Of a stretch of 64,000 nt of DNA, positions 54,542-64,000 are shown piece after piece. This DNA comes from Paramacrobiotus metropolitanus (taxonomy: Eukaryota > Tardigrada > Eutardigrada > Parachela > Macrobiotidae), in contig NW_026570492.1 in NCBI RefSeq assembly GCF_019649055.1, forward strand, positions 1 to 64,000. The letters are read 5' to 3'. The notes beneath the pieces are model-generated. The model searched no databases, was not told the origin of the DNA, and saw nothing but the letters and a program-made list of their open reading frames with translations. Within the stretch, counting starts at the first letter, position 1. The number at the start of each line of letters is the position of its first letter. The position numbers were made by a program, and so were the translations under genes.

Positions 54542-55490
54542 ACGAAAGCTGATAATGACCCAATGTCTGCAACGACGGAGTTGTCTGAGAAGGATGCCAT
54601 ATACCTTACATGAGCTAGTGATGGCATCAACAGTTTGCGACCGTTATTTGCGCCCGGTCTCGACTTTTGAGCCCGCATCCCATAAGTCACGCATCGGTAT
54701 TTTACTATCCTAAGCTAAAAGCGGTATCGTTACAGCTAAAAACGGCATCGTTTGGCCGTATAAATAGAATTCCGAGTACTTAACAGATAATAATCGAGAT
54801 GCTTTATGAAGTTGTGGGTACAAATCAAGGTGGCCCAAGTGTGGTGTTGAGGAAAATATAAAACAATACGACACGATCCCCGTTCTGGGCTCCATTTGCT
54901 CCATTAGGACCATTACTGCCGCGGTTATCAGCTCCACGGCGCTGGCGATAATTCCGCGCATTCCATCAACCGCGTCGCTCGCCACGTCCATACAGAAGCC
55001 AGCTCCAACATATCATACAACCAACGGCCACCCATTGTAATGACTACAGTCACCATGGATCAACACTATACTGATCCAGATTACAGGTCACAAAATTCAA
55101 GTTATGCAACAAACCTGAAAAATTTTCAATAGTGCAGATACAGCACTAATTCAAATGCGCTCTCTCGCATTTACTTTTTATACTGTCTCAACTCGTACAG
55201 TGCTACTCGTACACTTTACTCCTGGACTACCGGCGGTTGGCTACTGTCCTGAAACGCTACATATATCAGCGGGAAAGTCAGCCGCTACTGCAACTGGAGC
55301 GATTGGCTACTGCCGGGAAACACTTCATGTATCGCCGCAAATGCATGAGAGAAGGAACTTTTCCTTGTACCTTTTTGCTCTCACAAATCTGTGTTATTTC
55401 ATGTGCTGGATTCAATTGTCTGAGATAATTTTTTAGAATATCTAATTATCTCCCGACCATAACTGAGAGGCCTAGGTCCGCGATTTTCAG
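54542..55490. other. Little coding evidence; a short tandem duplication
   Basis: A minus ATG frame at 54991-54710 (MDVASDAVDGMRG, then a hydrophobic helix) is open for 93 codons but has no known motif. TTGGCTACTG recurs at 55228 and 55294 within a 66-bp tandem unit. Confidence 0.25.
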
Positions 55491-55745
55491 GATAGTGTGG
55501 CATCTTTTAACGCCGAGTTTGACATTGTTGATCAAATTATGCGCGATGCTGGTGTGGTGCCTGAAGTACGGGAAGGATTCATGGATCTTGATACGCAGAA
55601 GGAGCAGCAGTACCTGCCGCGTTACGAGGCCATCACCCCGGGGCCGCCCGACACAGACCTTGATCCCGGCATGTGTCGAAAGGAAGAAAGAACTTCTATG
55701 GGGATCCGCTGTCTAGTCGTTTACAACAAATGTGGTAACTTTTAA
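55491..55745 (+). CDS. Possible exon of unknown gene
   Basis: Following an acceptor (CGATTTTCAG), the frame begins DSVASFNAEFDIVDQIM and stays open to a stop at 55745. A donor AATGTG|GTAACT at 55735 could end it. The peptide is acidic and Pro-rich, natural in composition. Downstream coding-like stretches (55993-56437 with one stop at 56203, and 56445-56606) may belong to the same decayed gene. Unrecognised. Confidence 0.35.
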   Translation, partial: DSVASFNAEFDIVDQIMRDAGVVPEVREGFMDLDTQKEQQYLPRYEAITPGPPDTDLDPGMCRKEERTSMGIRCLVVYNKCGNF

Positions 55746-56606
55746 GTCCAACCGTTTTGGCATTCGACGGAACAACGTGTTGTTTTCGTCATGTTCGGAA
55801 TGTATGGAACAAATATGCAGTCATCGTATGAGACATTGGATCGTAATCGTTGGGGCGGTCATCGGCCTCGCTGTTGGACAAAGACTGGTCGCGGTTGGAA
55901 TAGCCTGTTTTAAAAAAGGTTGAATAATCTTAATAATTTTAAAAATGGTTAAATAATCTTGGGTACTAGTCCATTCGAAAAAGTGCGATAGGATGACGTT
56001 GATTAACACCGGCAACGTATTTGCCAACTGTTTACTTGCCATAAAGCGTAAGGTCGAAACCTTCACTGCTTACGCATGTGAAGCAACAACGCACATAATG
56101 CGAGCCAGAACATGGGCCTGGACGAGCACTTTCTTCCTCATGGACGATCCAAATCGTCTCAGTAGAAGATTGCCGACGTATGCAGCAAACATTGGCGTGT
56201 TTTAGTTAACCCCTGACCAAACAGTCGAACTCGGAAATGTAAACTTTCTATCAACGCCCCCAAGAGAACTGCTCGTACTTGAAGGAAGGAAACACCACAA
56301 CGACCTAATACACGTTGAAATCAGTCACGCTAATACAAGAGGCCAATTACACCACGATCATGTAAATGGTCGGTGTACTGGGCCACAACACAAAGAAAGG
56401 AACAGCGCAAAACGTGTTCGGGGTAAAATATATTAAAGACGGCGATAGATTCCGATCAGCAACTTTCAAATAGCGCTTATGATACGTTTAGTTCTTATGA
56501 TGCAACCGCTGTCACCGCAAACGACTTTTATTCTACTCCAAAATTTGTTAACGCACTGTCCTTTATTATCACAGTCAACAAAACCGATCTGATAACTGCG
56601 CACTAG

Positions 56607-58225
56607 TCCCGAGCGCAACTTCGGTGCCGTTCGATGTGGTGTTGACCTTAATCCGCACCTGGTAAGTACAGGGCACAGATCGTGGCCAGTAACCTTACAA
56701 TGATAATCTAGTGAGTAGTGATTAATATTTCTTAAGATTTTATCCTATTTATTTTTGCGTGCCTCGTTTTTTCTCTATAATAGTGCGGGTGCGGTTTTGG
56801 ATGGTCTTGGTACCTTGGCTTTTGCAATTACAGGTATGTAATTCGGATGTTCAATTCAGTTATTCTCAGCCCGCTGCAATAAAATACCATCACGTGATAT
56901 CCCAACAAAACAGTTATCAAGCTTTTATCGCGGACTTTACGAGGTCCTCGAAAAATTGGAAATAATTTTGTTTTCCGACACCGGTATCTGCATTTTCTGC
57001 TTATAGAAGTAGAACTACAAGCATAGAAGTTAAATAGTGAGGCTTACACAAAAGAAACCTGCTTCGCAATACTGTAAATAGGATAGCGTAATTGGATGAC
57101 AAAAACGCCGCACTAAAGCGAAATACTTCCCTCGATTGGGCTCATCCATGATAACCTTGGACAATACCAGACCGTGTAGAACCTTTAAATTCAGATTAAA
57201 CAATAATTAATGGATTAACAATGCTGTAGATGATTTTTCGGTTTTGCCGTATCAACGGCCACTAAGCGGCTTATGGCGACAGAGATTGCAAACAAAGTGT
57301 GAAATAATAAAGTGTGCAAAGCTGATAGAGGCCGTTGGTTAAAGCACTTCATGTCAAAGCTCTTTATGTTTTGTACTAGCACCTACTAGTATGTTTTTGC
57401 ACTTAATGTTGCTATGTATCTGTATTCTGTAATATTTTGACGATTCAAATATTTTTAGTAATACCTGCCCACATTGCCATATGCCCGGCAAGAAAGCGTT
57501 TGTCGATTTGCGCGCTATATATATTTGACTGCAGCTAATATTTTTGTACGATTTATTTATTCATGTTCTTCTAATACATGTCAGTGAATTAACGTCTTGT
57601 TTATAGCGAAATCTGTATTAATGTATAATATTCTATATCTCATTTGCTAAAATCGTACTGCAGTGTGACTGCTCTAAGAAAACCCAAAATATCGTTTCCT
57701 AAATGTTGAAAACGCTTCCAAGTCCATATTCCATAGCGGCCCCTCGAGTGCAGCCACAGCATGCACTTCTCTGTGTACGGCAATAGCGCCATCTTACCAA
57801 AAAACCCTCGCGAACGGATATAAAAAAGTCACGGAAGAAATCCGACGAGTGGCGTGATGAAATCACGACATTTGAAGAACATCATTTCAATTACGAATTG
57901 AGCTCCTACAGCGCGAACAATGTGCGGTGCTTTGAAAGAGCTATCAAAACAGAGCAATCCAACCAATCGCCATGTATAGAGGGTTGTACGGCTCTCATTG
58001 TAAATTTTACCACGCCGGTGAAGACAGCTGCCGAGCTGGTGCCTTGTCCAGGTACCCAACTGCATACAAAAACGTAATCACCCATTACTCCTATCTCAAT
58101 CACTGCATACATTATGAACGGCGATATTCTTTGCGGTTGGGTTCGAGGCAGCCGAAACATTTTCTGATGTTGGTCCAGCTTTAAATCGTTATCCTCATAA
58201 AAGCCGCAGGTGCACTTTTCAGGCC
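56607..58225. other. No gene seen
   Basis: Short frames only. Confidence 0.35.
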
Positions 58226-58945
58226 AAAAGGCATAACTTCTTAGCGAAACTGGTTCGCTAGAGTCACAAATGGTTCTTTAGTAATTTTCCTAACATATTG
58301 TCAAGCCAATAAAACACGAAAAGGATTTCATCACCTGAAAAACGCAAGAGCCTCGGCCTGGCTAGCAACCAAACTAAAATCCACTTTTTGATCTAGACCC
58401 GGAAGTTCAACCGCTTCAAAAAAGTTAAGTTCGGTGGCCACAAAGTTTAACGTACAGATCTGTATCGCGCAGGTTATTTCAGTGGAAGGTATTTGACGTG
58501 AAGGAATTGACATCTCCGGTGGATGACTTGCGCACCAATCAAAAAAATTCAGCCAATAAGCCAACATATGACGCCCACGTGAAGGTATATTTTGTTGGTC
58601 TTTGCTGTTTTAAAAATACATGAGGGCGCATGTTTTGTCTCATTGATTTTCAACATCGAGGGACGAAGATTGTCAAAAGCGCAAACCAGTCTGTCTGGCC
58701 ATTGTTTGCGACTCTGTGTTTACTGCCGGCGCATCTCCGTTTTTCAACAGACAAAATCATAAACAATCCCCTTTGGCAAGGACTAAACAAGCCGCACATG
58801 GAACGCATTGTGGAGGAAGTGAGGTCTCAAATTAACAGGATTAAAGAAACGGGAGGCATAACTTAGCGAAACTGGTATGCGAAAGTCAGAAATGCTTTCT
58901 TATTATTTTTCCCAACACAATGTCAAGCAGGTCACTAACAAAACA
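58226..58945. repeat. Direct repeat of about 90 bp, two copies
   Basis: GGCATAACTT(CT)TAGCGAAACTGGT at about 58228 recurs at 58855, and similarity continues for about 90 bases (TTCCTAACA(T/C)A...TGTCAAGC). Confidence 0.65.
58630..58866 (+). pseudogene. tnp2-like (CACTA-type) transposase scrap
   Basis: Seventy-eight codons containing SVWPLFATLCLLPAHLRF, then NPLWQGLNKPHMERIVEEV. 'siWPl...lPphlRfs...LW.g..kPnm..fl' is, from memory, a pattern of tnp2-type proteins in animals. The remainder of the protein is absent. Family level is an inference. Confidence 0.4.
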
Positions 58946-59252
58946 TGTTTTCCTTGCTAGAATATTATATTCGAGTAGGGTTGAAGGTCTACGTTGATCG
59001 GGCAACCGGGAGCATTCCTAGGAATGTTATCACGCCCCCGGGTGACGAAATTTTCGATGAAGGTATCGATCGCTAGTGGACTGCGCAGGAGCCAGGGGAC
59101 ACTCTTACACCTTCCCCGGGTGCGCCCCGTTTCGGTATGAACCTGGGCGCCAGTTTTGCCACAGCTGGAAATATCGAGGATCCGTACTTATAGCATGCGA
59201 GTTTTGGTGAAACCAGTTTTCATTAACAATGCCCAACTCATAAGGCGCAACG
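58946..59252 (+). other. Broken plus-strand frame
   Basis: A frame from about 58975 reads sensibly (VGLKVYVDRATGSIPRN, then TPSPGAPRFGMNLGASF) but carries stops near 59074, 59191 and 59222; after a further stretch to 59404 it ends. Looks like a decayed gene of unknown identity. Confidence 0.3.
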
Positions 59253-59696
59253 TCATTCAGGCAGGGAACCGTACGGATTTATTGCAGATGTTGCGGAAAG
59301 GATGAAATCTGTTTGCCCAACCGTCAAAGAGGCCATCAAGAACTTACTTGAAGACAAAAAATGGAACATCACATGGGATCGGCTGCCCGACAAACTTGTC
59401 GGTTGAAACTTCCTTTTTAGGAACTTGTCAAGCCTGTAGTTGATGCGCCGCAGTTTTTGGAAAGGAAACTCGTTGGGCTTGTTTTTGTTCCTGCATGTGT
59501 GTAGGTATAATCTGCTGAAGACTTGATGTTGGCGGTGCACGCTTTGAGGCATTATGCCCTTGACTACTGAAATCATGAAGTCCAGTCGTTCTTCTCCCAT
59601 TTGTATGTCGATACAGCGCTCGCTTTTTAAAATTCTTCGCTCTACTAAATTTATTGTACGGACAAGCCCCATTTCCAGATAGTTTTTATCGTGCAT
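59253..59696 (-). CDS. Uncertain ORF, 147 codons
   Basis: ATG at 59696 and no stop to 59253. Basic, no known motif. Part of it overlaps the plus-strand decayed frame (VAERMKSVCPTVKEAIKN near 59290), so only one of the two can be real. Confidence 0.25.
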   Translation of the reverse strand: MHDKNYLEMGLVRTINLVERRILKSERCIDIQMGEERLDFMISVVKGIMPQSVHRQHQVFSRLYLHTCRNKNKPNEFPFQKLRRINYRLDKFLKRKFQPTSLSGSRSHVMFHFLSSSKFLMASLTVGQTDFILSATSAINPYGSLPE

Positions 59697-59994
59697 TTGT
59701 GTTGCCGAATATTTATTTAAACCAGACGCAATTAAAATAACATTGCATTATGCATATATAATTATATCAGTCAAAAGACAAACGCACACATAACATCTGG
59801 AAAAAAAATAAACGTTCAATATAGCTGCCACCACCGGCCAAAGATCGAGATCTTCACGAAATTCTCAAAACATAACCTGGGTTATTCCCTGAGAAAAATA
59901 GATTAGAATCCAAATAAAAAATTTATTGAAAAATCTGATTAAAACCTTCTAGGAAGCATTAGTTTTTATTAGCGCATACGGTGGGCGTGCCGTG

Positions 59995-60450
59995 CTAATC
60001 CTTAAGCGTGACAGTGATGCTTTGGCGACCTTTGACGAGTTCCTCCATCAGCTGTAATTTACGCAAAGTAACGGTCAACGTCGCCTGACAACCGAAAACT
60101 GCATGGGGTGTGGGGTCTTTTTGGGCGGGTAAATGCTGCGTGGCCGCATTAAAACCCAAAAAACTAGCGCAGGAGGTATTGGCCAAAACAGACTCGGGAC
60201 CGGGTGGGCGGCTTATGTTTGGTGTACTGGCCAAAACGGGGTTTCGCTCGAGATTGACAGGAAAAGTGATGCTCATTGTATTGGATACAACGGGATTTTG
60301 TTCGGGACTGGAACTTGTGCCCGGTCTGCGGGCCAAAATGAAGTCTCGCTCAGGACTGACGGGAAAGCTAATGCCCAGTGTACCGTCCAAAACAGGACCG
60401 GCAAGGAAAATTATATCCGTTATATTGGTTTCAGTGGGCTTTCGTTTAGG
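59995..60450 (-). CDS. Possible exon with 18-residue degenerate repeats
   Basis: Open from about 60450 to a stop at 59995. About five units of roughly 18 residues (for example NPVVSNTMSITFPVNLER then NPVLASTPNISRPPGPES) correspond to a degenerate 51-57-bp repeat at 60165-60420. A non-repeat tail follows (TLTVTLRKLQLMEELVKG). No ATG in frame. Could be a disordered repeat protein; unknown. Confidence 0.35.
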   Translation of the reverse strand, partial: PKRKPTETNITDIIFLAGPVLDGTLGISFPVSPERDFILARRPGTSSSPEQNPVVSNTMSITFPVNLERNPVLASTPNISRPPGPESVLANTSCASFLGFNAATQHLPAQKDPTPHAVFGCQATLTVTLRKLQLMEELVKGRQSITVTLKD

Positions 60451-60840
60451 ATATCACATATACTGATGCCTGGCAAATCAGTCACAGCACGAATTTGCTC
60501 GGGATTGCTATGGCGTTGTTCTTCTGTATTTGACTGCTCCAACAACCCAACTGCGAAAAATTTGCTGGTAGGTTGCTGGGAAAAGGCAATTGCAGCTGGT
60601 ACTATGATGTATTTCAAGGCATAAGTATTAAATCGCACTTGCAAACAAAGGAACTAATTTATATCCGGCCACGATATAATATATTTAAAATACAAATTTG
60701 AATTTGACAACTTGTTGTTCATTACGATGTTCCACAACACCCAGCCAATTATATGTGTGTTCCATATAAACATATTACCCACCCGGCCCGTTATAAGAAG
60801 TGACTAACTAAAGATCGAATCATGGTGATCGACGCAATTA

Positions 60841-61077
60841 TTATTTATACCTTGTATGGCGAAATTTTGGTTCTAACGCTGCCATTTGATCCCTGAAAGC
60901 AGACGCTGGTGCCGATGGAGATCCCGAAGACGATGGAGCGGTGGGAGAGGGGGATGGTTGTGGTGATGGCGTTGGTTGGAGCGGACCACCAAATCTCCAC
61001 CTCTTTACCATGACCACACGGATCAACAGCAAAGAGACGGTGAAGAAAGCGTTCCTATCACAAAAACAGGCAAACAA
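60841..61077 (-). CDS. Small Pro-rich ORF with hydrophobic start
   Basis: ATG at 61077. A hydrophobic stretch (AFFTVSLLLIRVVMV) precedes a Pro/Ser-rich segment (PTPSPQPSPSPTAPSSS) and a basic end. Could be a small membrane protein or chance. An inner ATG (MVKRWRFGG) is possible. Confidence 0.25.
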   Translation of the reverse strand: MFACFCDRNAFFTVSLLLIRVVMVKRWRFGGPLQPTPSPQPSPSPTAPSSSGSPSAPASAFRDQMAALEPKFRHTRYK

Positions 61078-61268
61078 TAAACAAGTAGAAAACTAACACA
61101 GAATGAAGAAAACAACGGATGTCAGAACACAGCACACCAAATTCATCACAGACAACCATGGACAACTAAACTATTTTGAAGAGCCAACAGGTGCACTAGC
61201 TTTTTCGTTCATGAGCGCAGTGGCTGAAAAGCAGGCCAAATTACATCGAAGCATCCTCTTTGAAGAGG

Positions 61269-61475
61269 ATGCGCGCACTGATGCAATTTACTCTCTTAAG
61301 CAATGCGCTGCTCATCGCTCTAACTTTCTGCATACATGTTAGTATGCGTTATTCGCAGACAAAAGACCACTGTCACTTGCATCCAGGCTGTATTTGTGTT
61401 AACGATCCGGAGCTAAAGTTGCCCTTGCAGCGCCCAGCCGAAGTCCAGTTTCCGTCAGAATTAAAAATCCAATGA
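61269..61475 (+). CDS. Small membrane or secreted peptide, 68 residues
   Basis: ATG at 61269 begins a hydrophobic helix (LLSNALLIALTFCIHV) followed by a short Cys-rich stretch (CHLHPGCICV) and a Pro-rich tail. The overlapping frame from 61103 to 61342 is an alternative. Unknown. Confidence 0.3.
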   Translation: MRALMQFTLLSNALLIALTFCIHVSMRYSQTKDHCHLHPGCICVNDPELKLPLQRPAEVQFPSELKIQ

Positions 61476-61655
61476 CTAAACTCACCGCTTAGATTATGCA
61501 TGGTTCGTGTCGATATGACCCCGGATCTTCCTGACTGAGTACCTTATCGACCAGAAATATCACCGTTCCGTTTTGGATTTACCACCCACTGTTCGTTGTG
61601 AATTCATATATTCTCTTCCCGAAAAGGTAGAACGTTGCAAATTCAATGTAGATTG

Positions 61656-62290
61656 CTAAGAATTTACCGAACTATCTTGCAGCTTATTTCTTTCGAAATA
61701 AAATTTGGCTCTGCTCGGTTCTGATAACTGATATCGTACTGAACTTTGCTTTACGGTAGCCGGATTCTGACATGCTGCCTGCTGCGGTGTTGATTGTTGT
61801 AAATTCGACTCTTCTTCTCCAGAACTAGAAACGGAAGCATGCCAAAATCCATAACGATACAACATTCGTACGATTATCACTGTACCCAGCAAAACTATAA
61901 TTATTATGACAACGTTACGGGGTGTGGTATATGCCAGCCATGTGCCCATATCTGGTAATTTATTTCGTTGCAACTCCTGCACAAAGACATCGAATAGCGA
62001 TCTTGCTCTTATTCCAGACTGTTCAGATAACAAGTGTAACAGTCCGGCAGTATACTGCCGTTGCAGATTTTTGTGTGGATTTACCGGATCGCCATAATCG
62101 TCGCGTCGCGTCATCCCGGCCAGAAGTCCCCGCCGGGGTGTCGTGTGCCGTCTGCTGTTGGAGTCCGGACGCCTTTCTGGAACTGCTGCTTGGTCTGGCG
62201 TTATCCAACTCGAACCGAAAGCAGCATCCGCAATTTGATCTGGTATTACCCTCTGGGGAAACTCGGGACTACTGTGGGTCTTGTTCGGTA
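61656..62290 (-). CDS. Single-pass membrane protein, unknown
   Basis: The frame is open from 62393 to 61656; an acceptor-like CTTGCGCAAG lies near 62303, and the first in-frame ATG after it (GLLAGMTRRDD) is near 62112. A strong membrane helix (VVIIIIVLLGTVIIV) lies near 61900 with a Gln/Ser-rich cytoplasmic tail after it. The region before the helix is helical and charged. No family recognised. Confidence 0.4.
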
Positions 62291-62393
62291 GGACGTACTT
62301 GCGCAAGTAAAAACAGCAGGTACATACAGCTCGGATAGCGATGACGATTCTGACACAAGAATAACAAGGCCTGTGCCAGCCATGCACCGGCAC

Positions 62394-63730
62394 ATTATAC
62401 TGCCGACTAATTTACAAAGCACTCAACATCCTGACAGTCGAATCAGCCATCAAGATACTATGACAACATTTCCAGAAAAATGTAATTGCGCCGCTATAAA
62501 AGTTACGTCGTTAAAAAAAACCTTTTTGATCCTCGCCGTAAGCACGATTTGGAGTTTCAATTCAACAGAAATCCACAAAAGCCAAACCATTTAAACTCCG
62601 ATGCCGACGACGCCCATGGCGACGTAGGATAGAATAACTTGCCGTCCATGAATTTTAACCGACATAAAACTGGTGGGGCTGCTGCTCGTCGTACTCGGGT
62701 TAACTGGAGGTTGGGTCTCACATGGCTGCTTTTGGCATTACCTTACCTGCTCGAAACGGTACTTGCATCCGGCCAAGGATGATTTCTGTATGGTCATTGG
62801 GCAAACAGGTTTACGCTTACTGCCAGATCATTCTGCGGTTCTGGAGACAAAGGTTGGTCAATTAAGGTCCCGCCTGCAATCACGGCGCTCCCAACGACTG
62901 CCTGGACCGGTACTGCCCCCACCATTGCCCGGGGTCGGTCCTTCAACCGGATTGGATCCCGTTTATCAGAAACGTCGTTGCGACTGCTAACAGGCAATTC
63001 GGTATTTGAGCCCAAAGCAGAAGGAGAGAACTTGTCCAGAAATGGTACGCCGCATCCATGGCGACCCACTTGCTTCTGCCAAAGTGAATGATTTAATTTG
63101 TAGTAAGTGTTTTACTACTGCAGGCGTTCTGCATCCATACTGCAGGCGTTTTGCAGAAACTGTTCATCCATAAAATTGCGAAAGCCGAAAGGATGCCACC
63201 GAAGTGATGCCAAAAACTTGAATTCCAAACTTTTCGGCTTTTAAACAAGTGGAATTAAATCTTTGTGAAATTTTGGCCGATCATTAGTAATGCGCGATAT
63301 TCTACACTATATGAGCGCACATTCTTATTCTTTATTTGCACAGAGCAGCATGCAAGAAAAGGTCATTTTTCTATATATGGCGGCAAATCATATCATCATA
63401 TATATGGAGAACTGTTCATAAAGTCAGTTTCCGATTGAAGCGGTTACGTGCAGTGTCCATGTGATCAGTTGGCAGCCGAACGTGGTCAGCGCACGGATAA
63501 TGAATGGACCCGGCGTAATCTGGAAGCCGCGAGCTGCGCAGTGCAATCCAGAATACCCTTCCGTATGTCTACTCCGAAGCTGCTAGCTTTTGTTGTCGGT
63601 GAGCAGCGCTTTATTTCACATGCCACATACAACAAGATTGACGTCAGCTGTCCAGCATGACGGGCATTCCGATATCCACGACGCCTCGATCCGTGCAGCC
63701 CATTGCTATTGTGGCGTGCTAGCTCTTTAT
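62394..63730. other. Little coding evidence
   Basis: A 45-codon ATG frame at about 62650 ends in a hydrophobic stretch (LTWLLLALPYLLETVLA) like a signal peptide. A minus frame at 63069-62794 overlaps the continuation. Neither is convincing. Confidence 0.25.
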
Positions 63731-63935
63731 AGTTGACCCGGTCGACCCATTCATAAATGTCGAGTTGAAAGAAGGACCAAAAGGATCAAAAAAGCGTTTT
63801 TTTTTCAAACAGAATCTGCAGTTGACCCAATATTATGTATCCAGTTGAAAAACGACCAAAAGGACCAAAAAGGCGTTTTAGCCCACTGGAATCTGCTAAT
63901 GACCCGGTAATATATATCGAGTTGAATAACGTCTT
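63730..63935. repeat. About 80-bp tandem repeat, over two units, at the right edge
   Basis: GTTGACCC...(CGAGTTGAA)...GACCAAAAGGA(T/C)CAAAAA(A/G)GCGTTTT...GAATCTGC recurs at about 63733, 63821 and, in part, 63898. It may continue beyond the window. Confidence 0.75.
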
Positions 63936-64000
63936 TCATTCGGATGCCTTATATCTGAGAGAAATTTTGTTCGAAATGCTTTGCCAAGTGCCGAGATTGA

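Overview
The window is eukaryotic nuclear DNA. Reading frames are interrupted by short GT-AG introns of roughly 50-410 bp, there are no bacterial gene clusters, and the mobile-element set (Ty3/gypsy with env, Helentron, hAT, Polinton/Maverick, foldback MITEs) plus a BIR-BIR-RING inhibitor-of-apoptosis gene is typical of an invertebrate animal. No marker fixes the phylum; a tardigrade or another small metazoan would fit, but this is a guess. Most of the 64 kb is a transposon graveyard with a few small spliced genes of unknown function between the elements.

Layout. 0-2.4 kb: two terminal exons of an unknown minus-strand gene, whose introns share a duplicated 3' part, and a 51-bp tandem repeat. 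2.48-11.97 kb: a complete 9.5-kb Ty3/gypsy-type LTR element with env (626-bp LTRs, 4-bp target duplication, tRNA-Phe primer site), broken by at least five in-frame stops. 13.3-16.4 kb: a compact run of four minus-strand exons or genes, two of them paired C2H2 zinc-finger modules. 17.4-19.6 kb: a possible DNA element with CCTGGGCAGTTAT inverted ends, holding a SWIM-like small gene, three hairpins in a row, and a 691-bp hAT MITE. 19.9-20.6 kb: a dead integrase. 20.7-26.15 kb: a nearly whole Helentron on the minus strand (Rep plus PIF1-type helicase, three frameshifts, one short intron). 27-33.3 kb: relics of Polinton capsid genes in two copies, a second hAT MITE, and other debris. 33.3-34 kb: a 668-bp palindrome. 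36-37.7 kb: a second, very decayed Helitron Rep. 40.8-41.7 kb: a three-exon gene of unknown function that stays in frame once spliced. 42.2-45.3 kb: a divergent pair, IAP gene (minus) and the N-terminal part of a Polinton protein-primed DNA polymerase (plus, broken). 45.9-47.1 kb: gag and LTR remnant of a second retroelement with the same primer site. 49.1-52.8 kb: a complete hAT transposon with perfect 8-bp target duplication and a five-exon transposase frame without any break, itself inserted in a MITE. 53.1-53.7 kb: a hAT-type foldback. 55-64 kb: small exons and ORFs of unknown function, a tnp2-type transposase scrap, and tandem repeats at the right edge.

The most interesting items are the apparently intact hAT element, the IAP gene next to a Polinton polymerase (with one BIR zinc ligand altered), the Helentron with CRE-like palindromes in front of its Rep gene, the env-bearing retroelement, and two groups of unrecognised spliced genes (13.3-16.4 kb and 40.8-41.7 kb). 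All splice sites are my reading of consensus signals; no transcript or database evidence was available.
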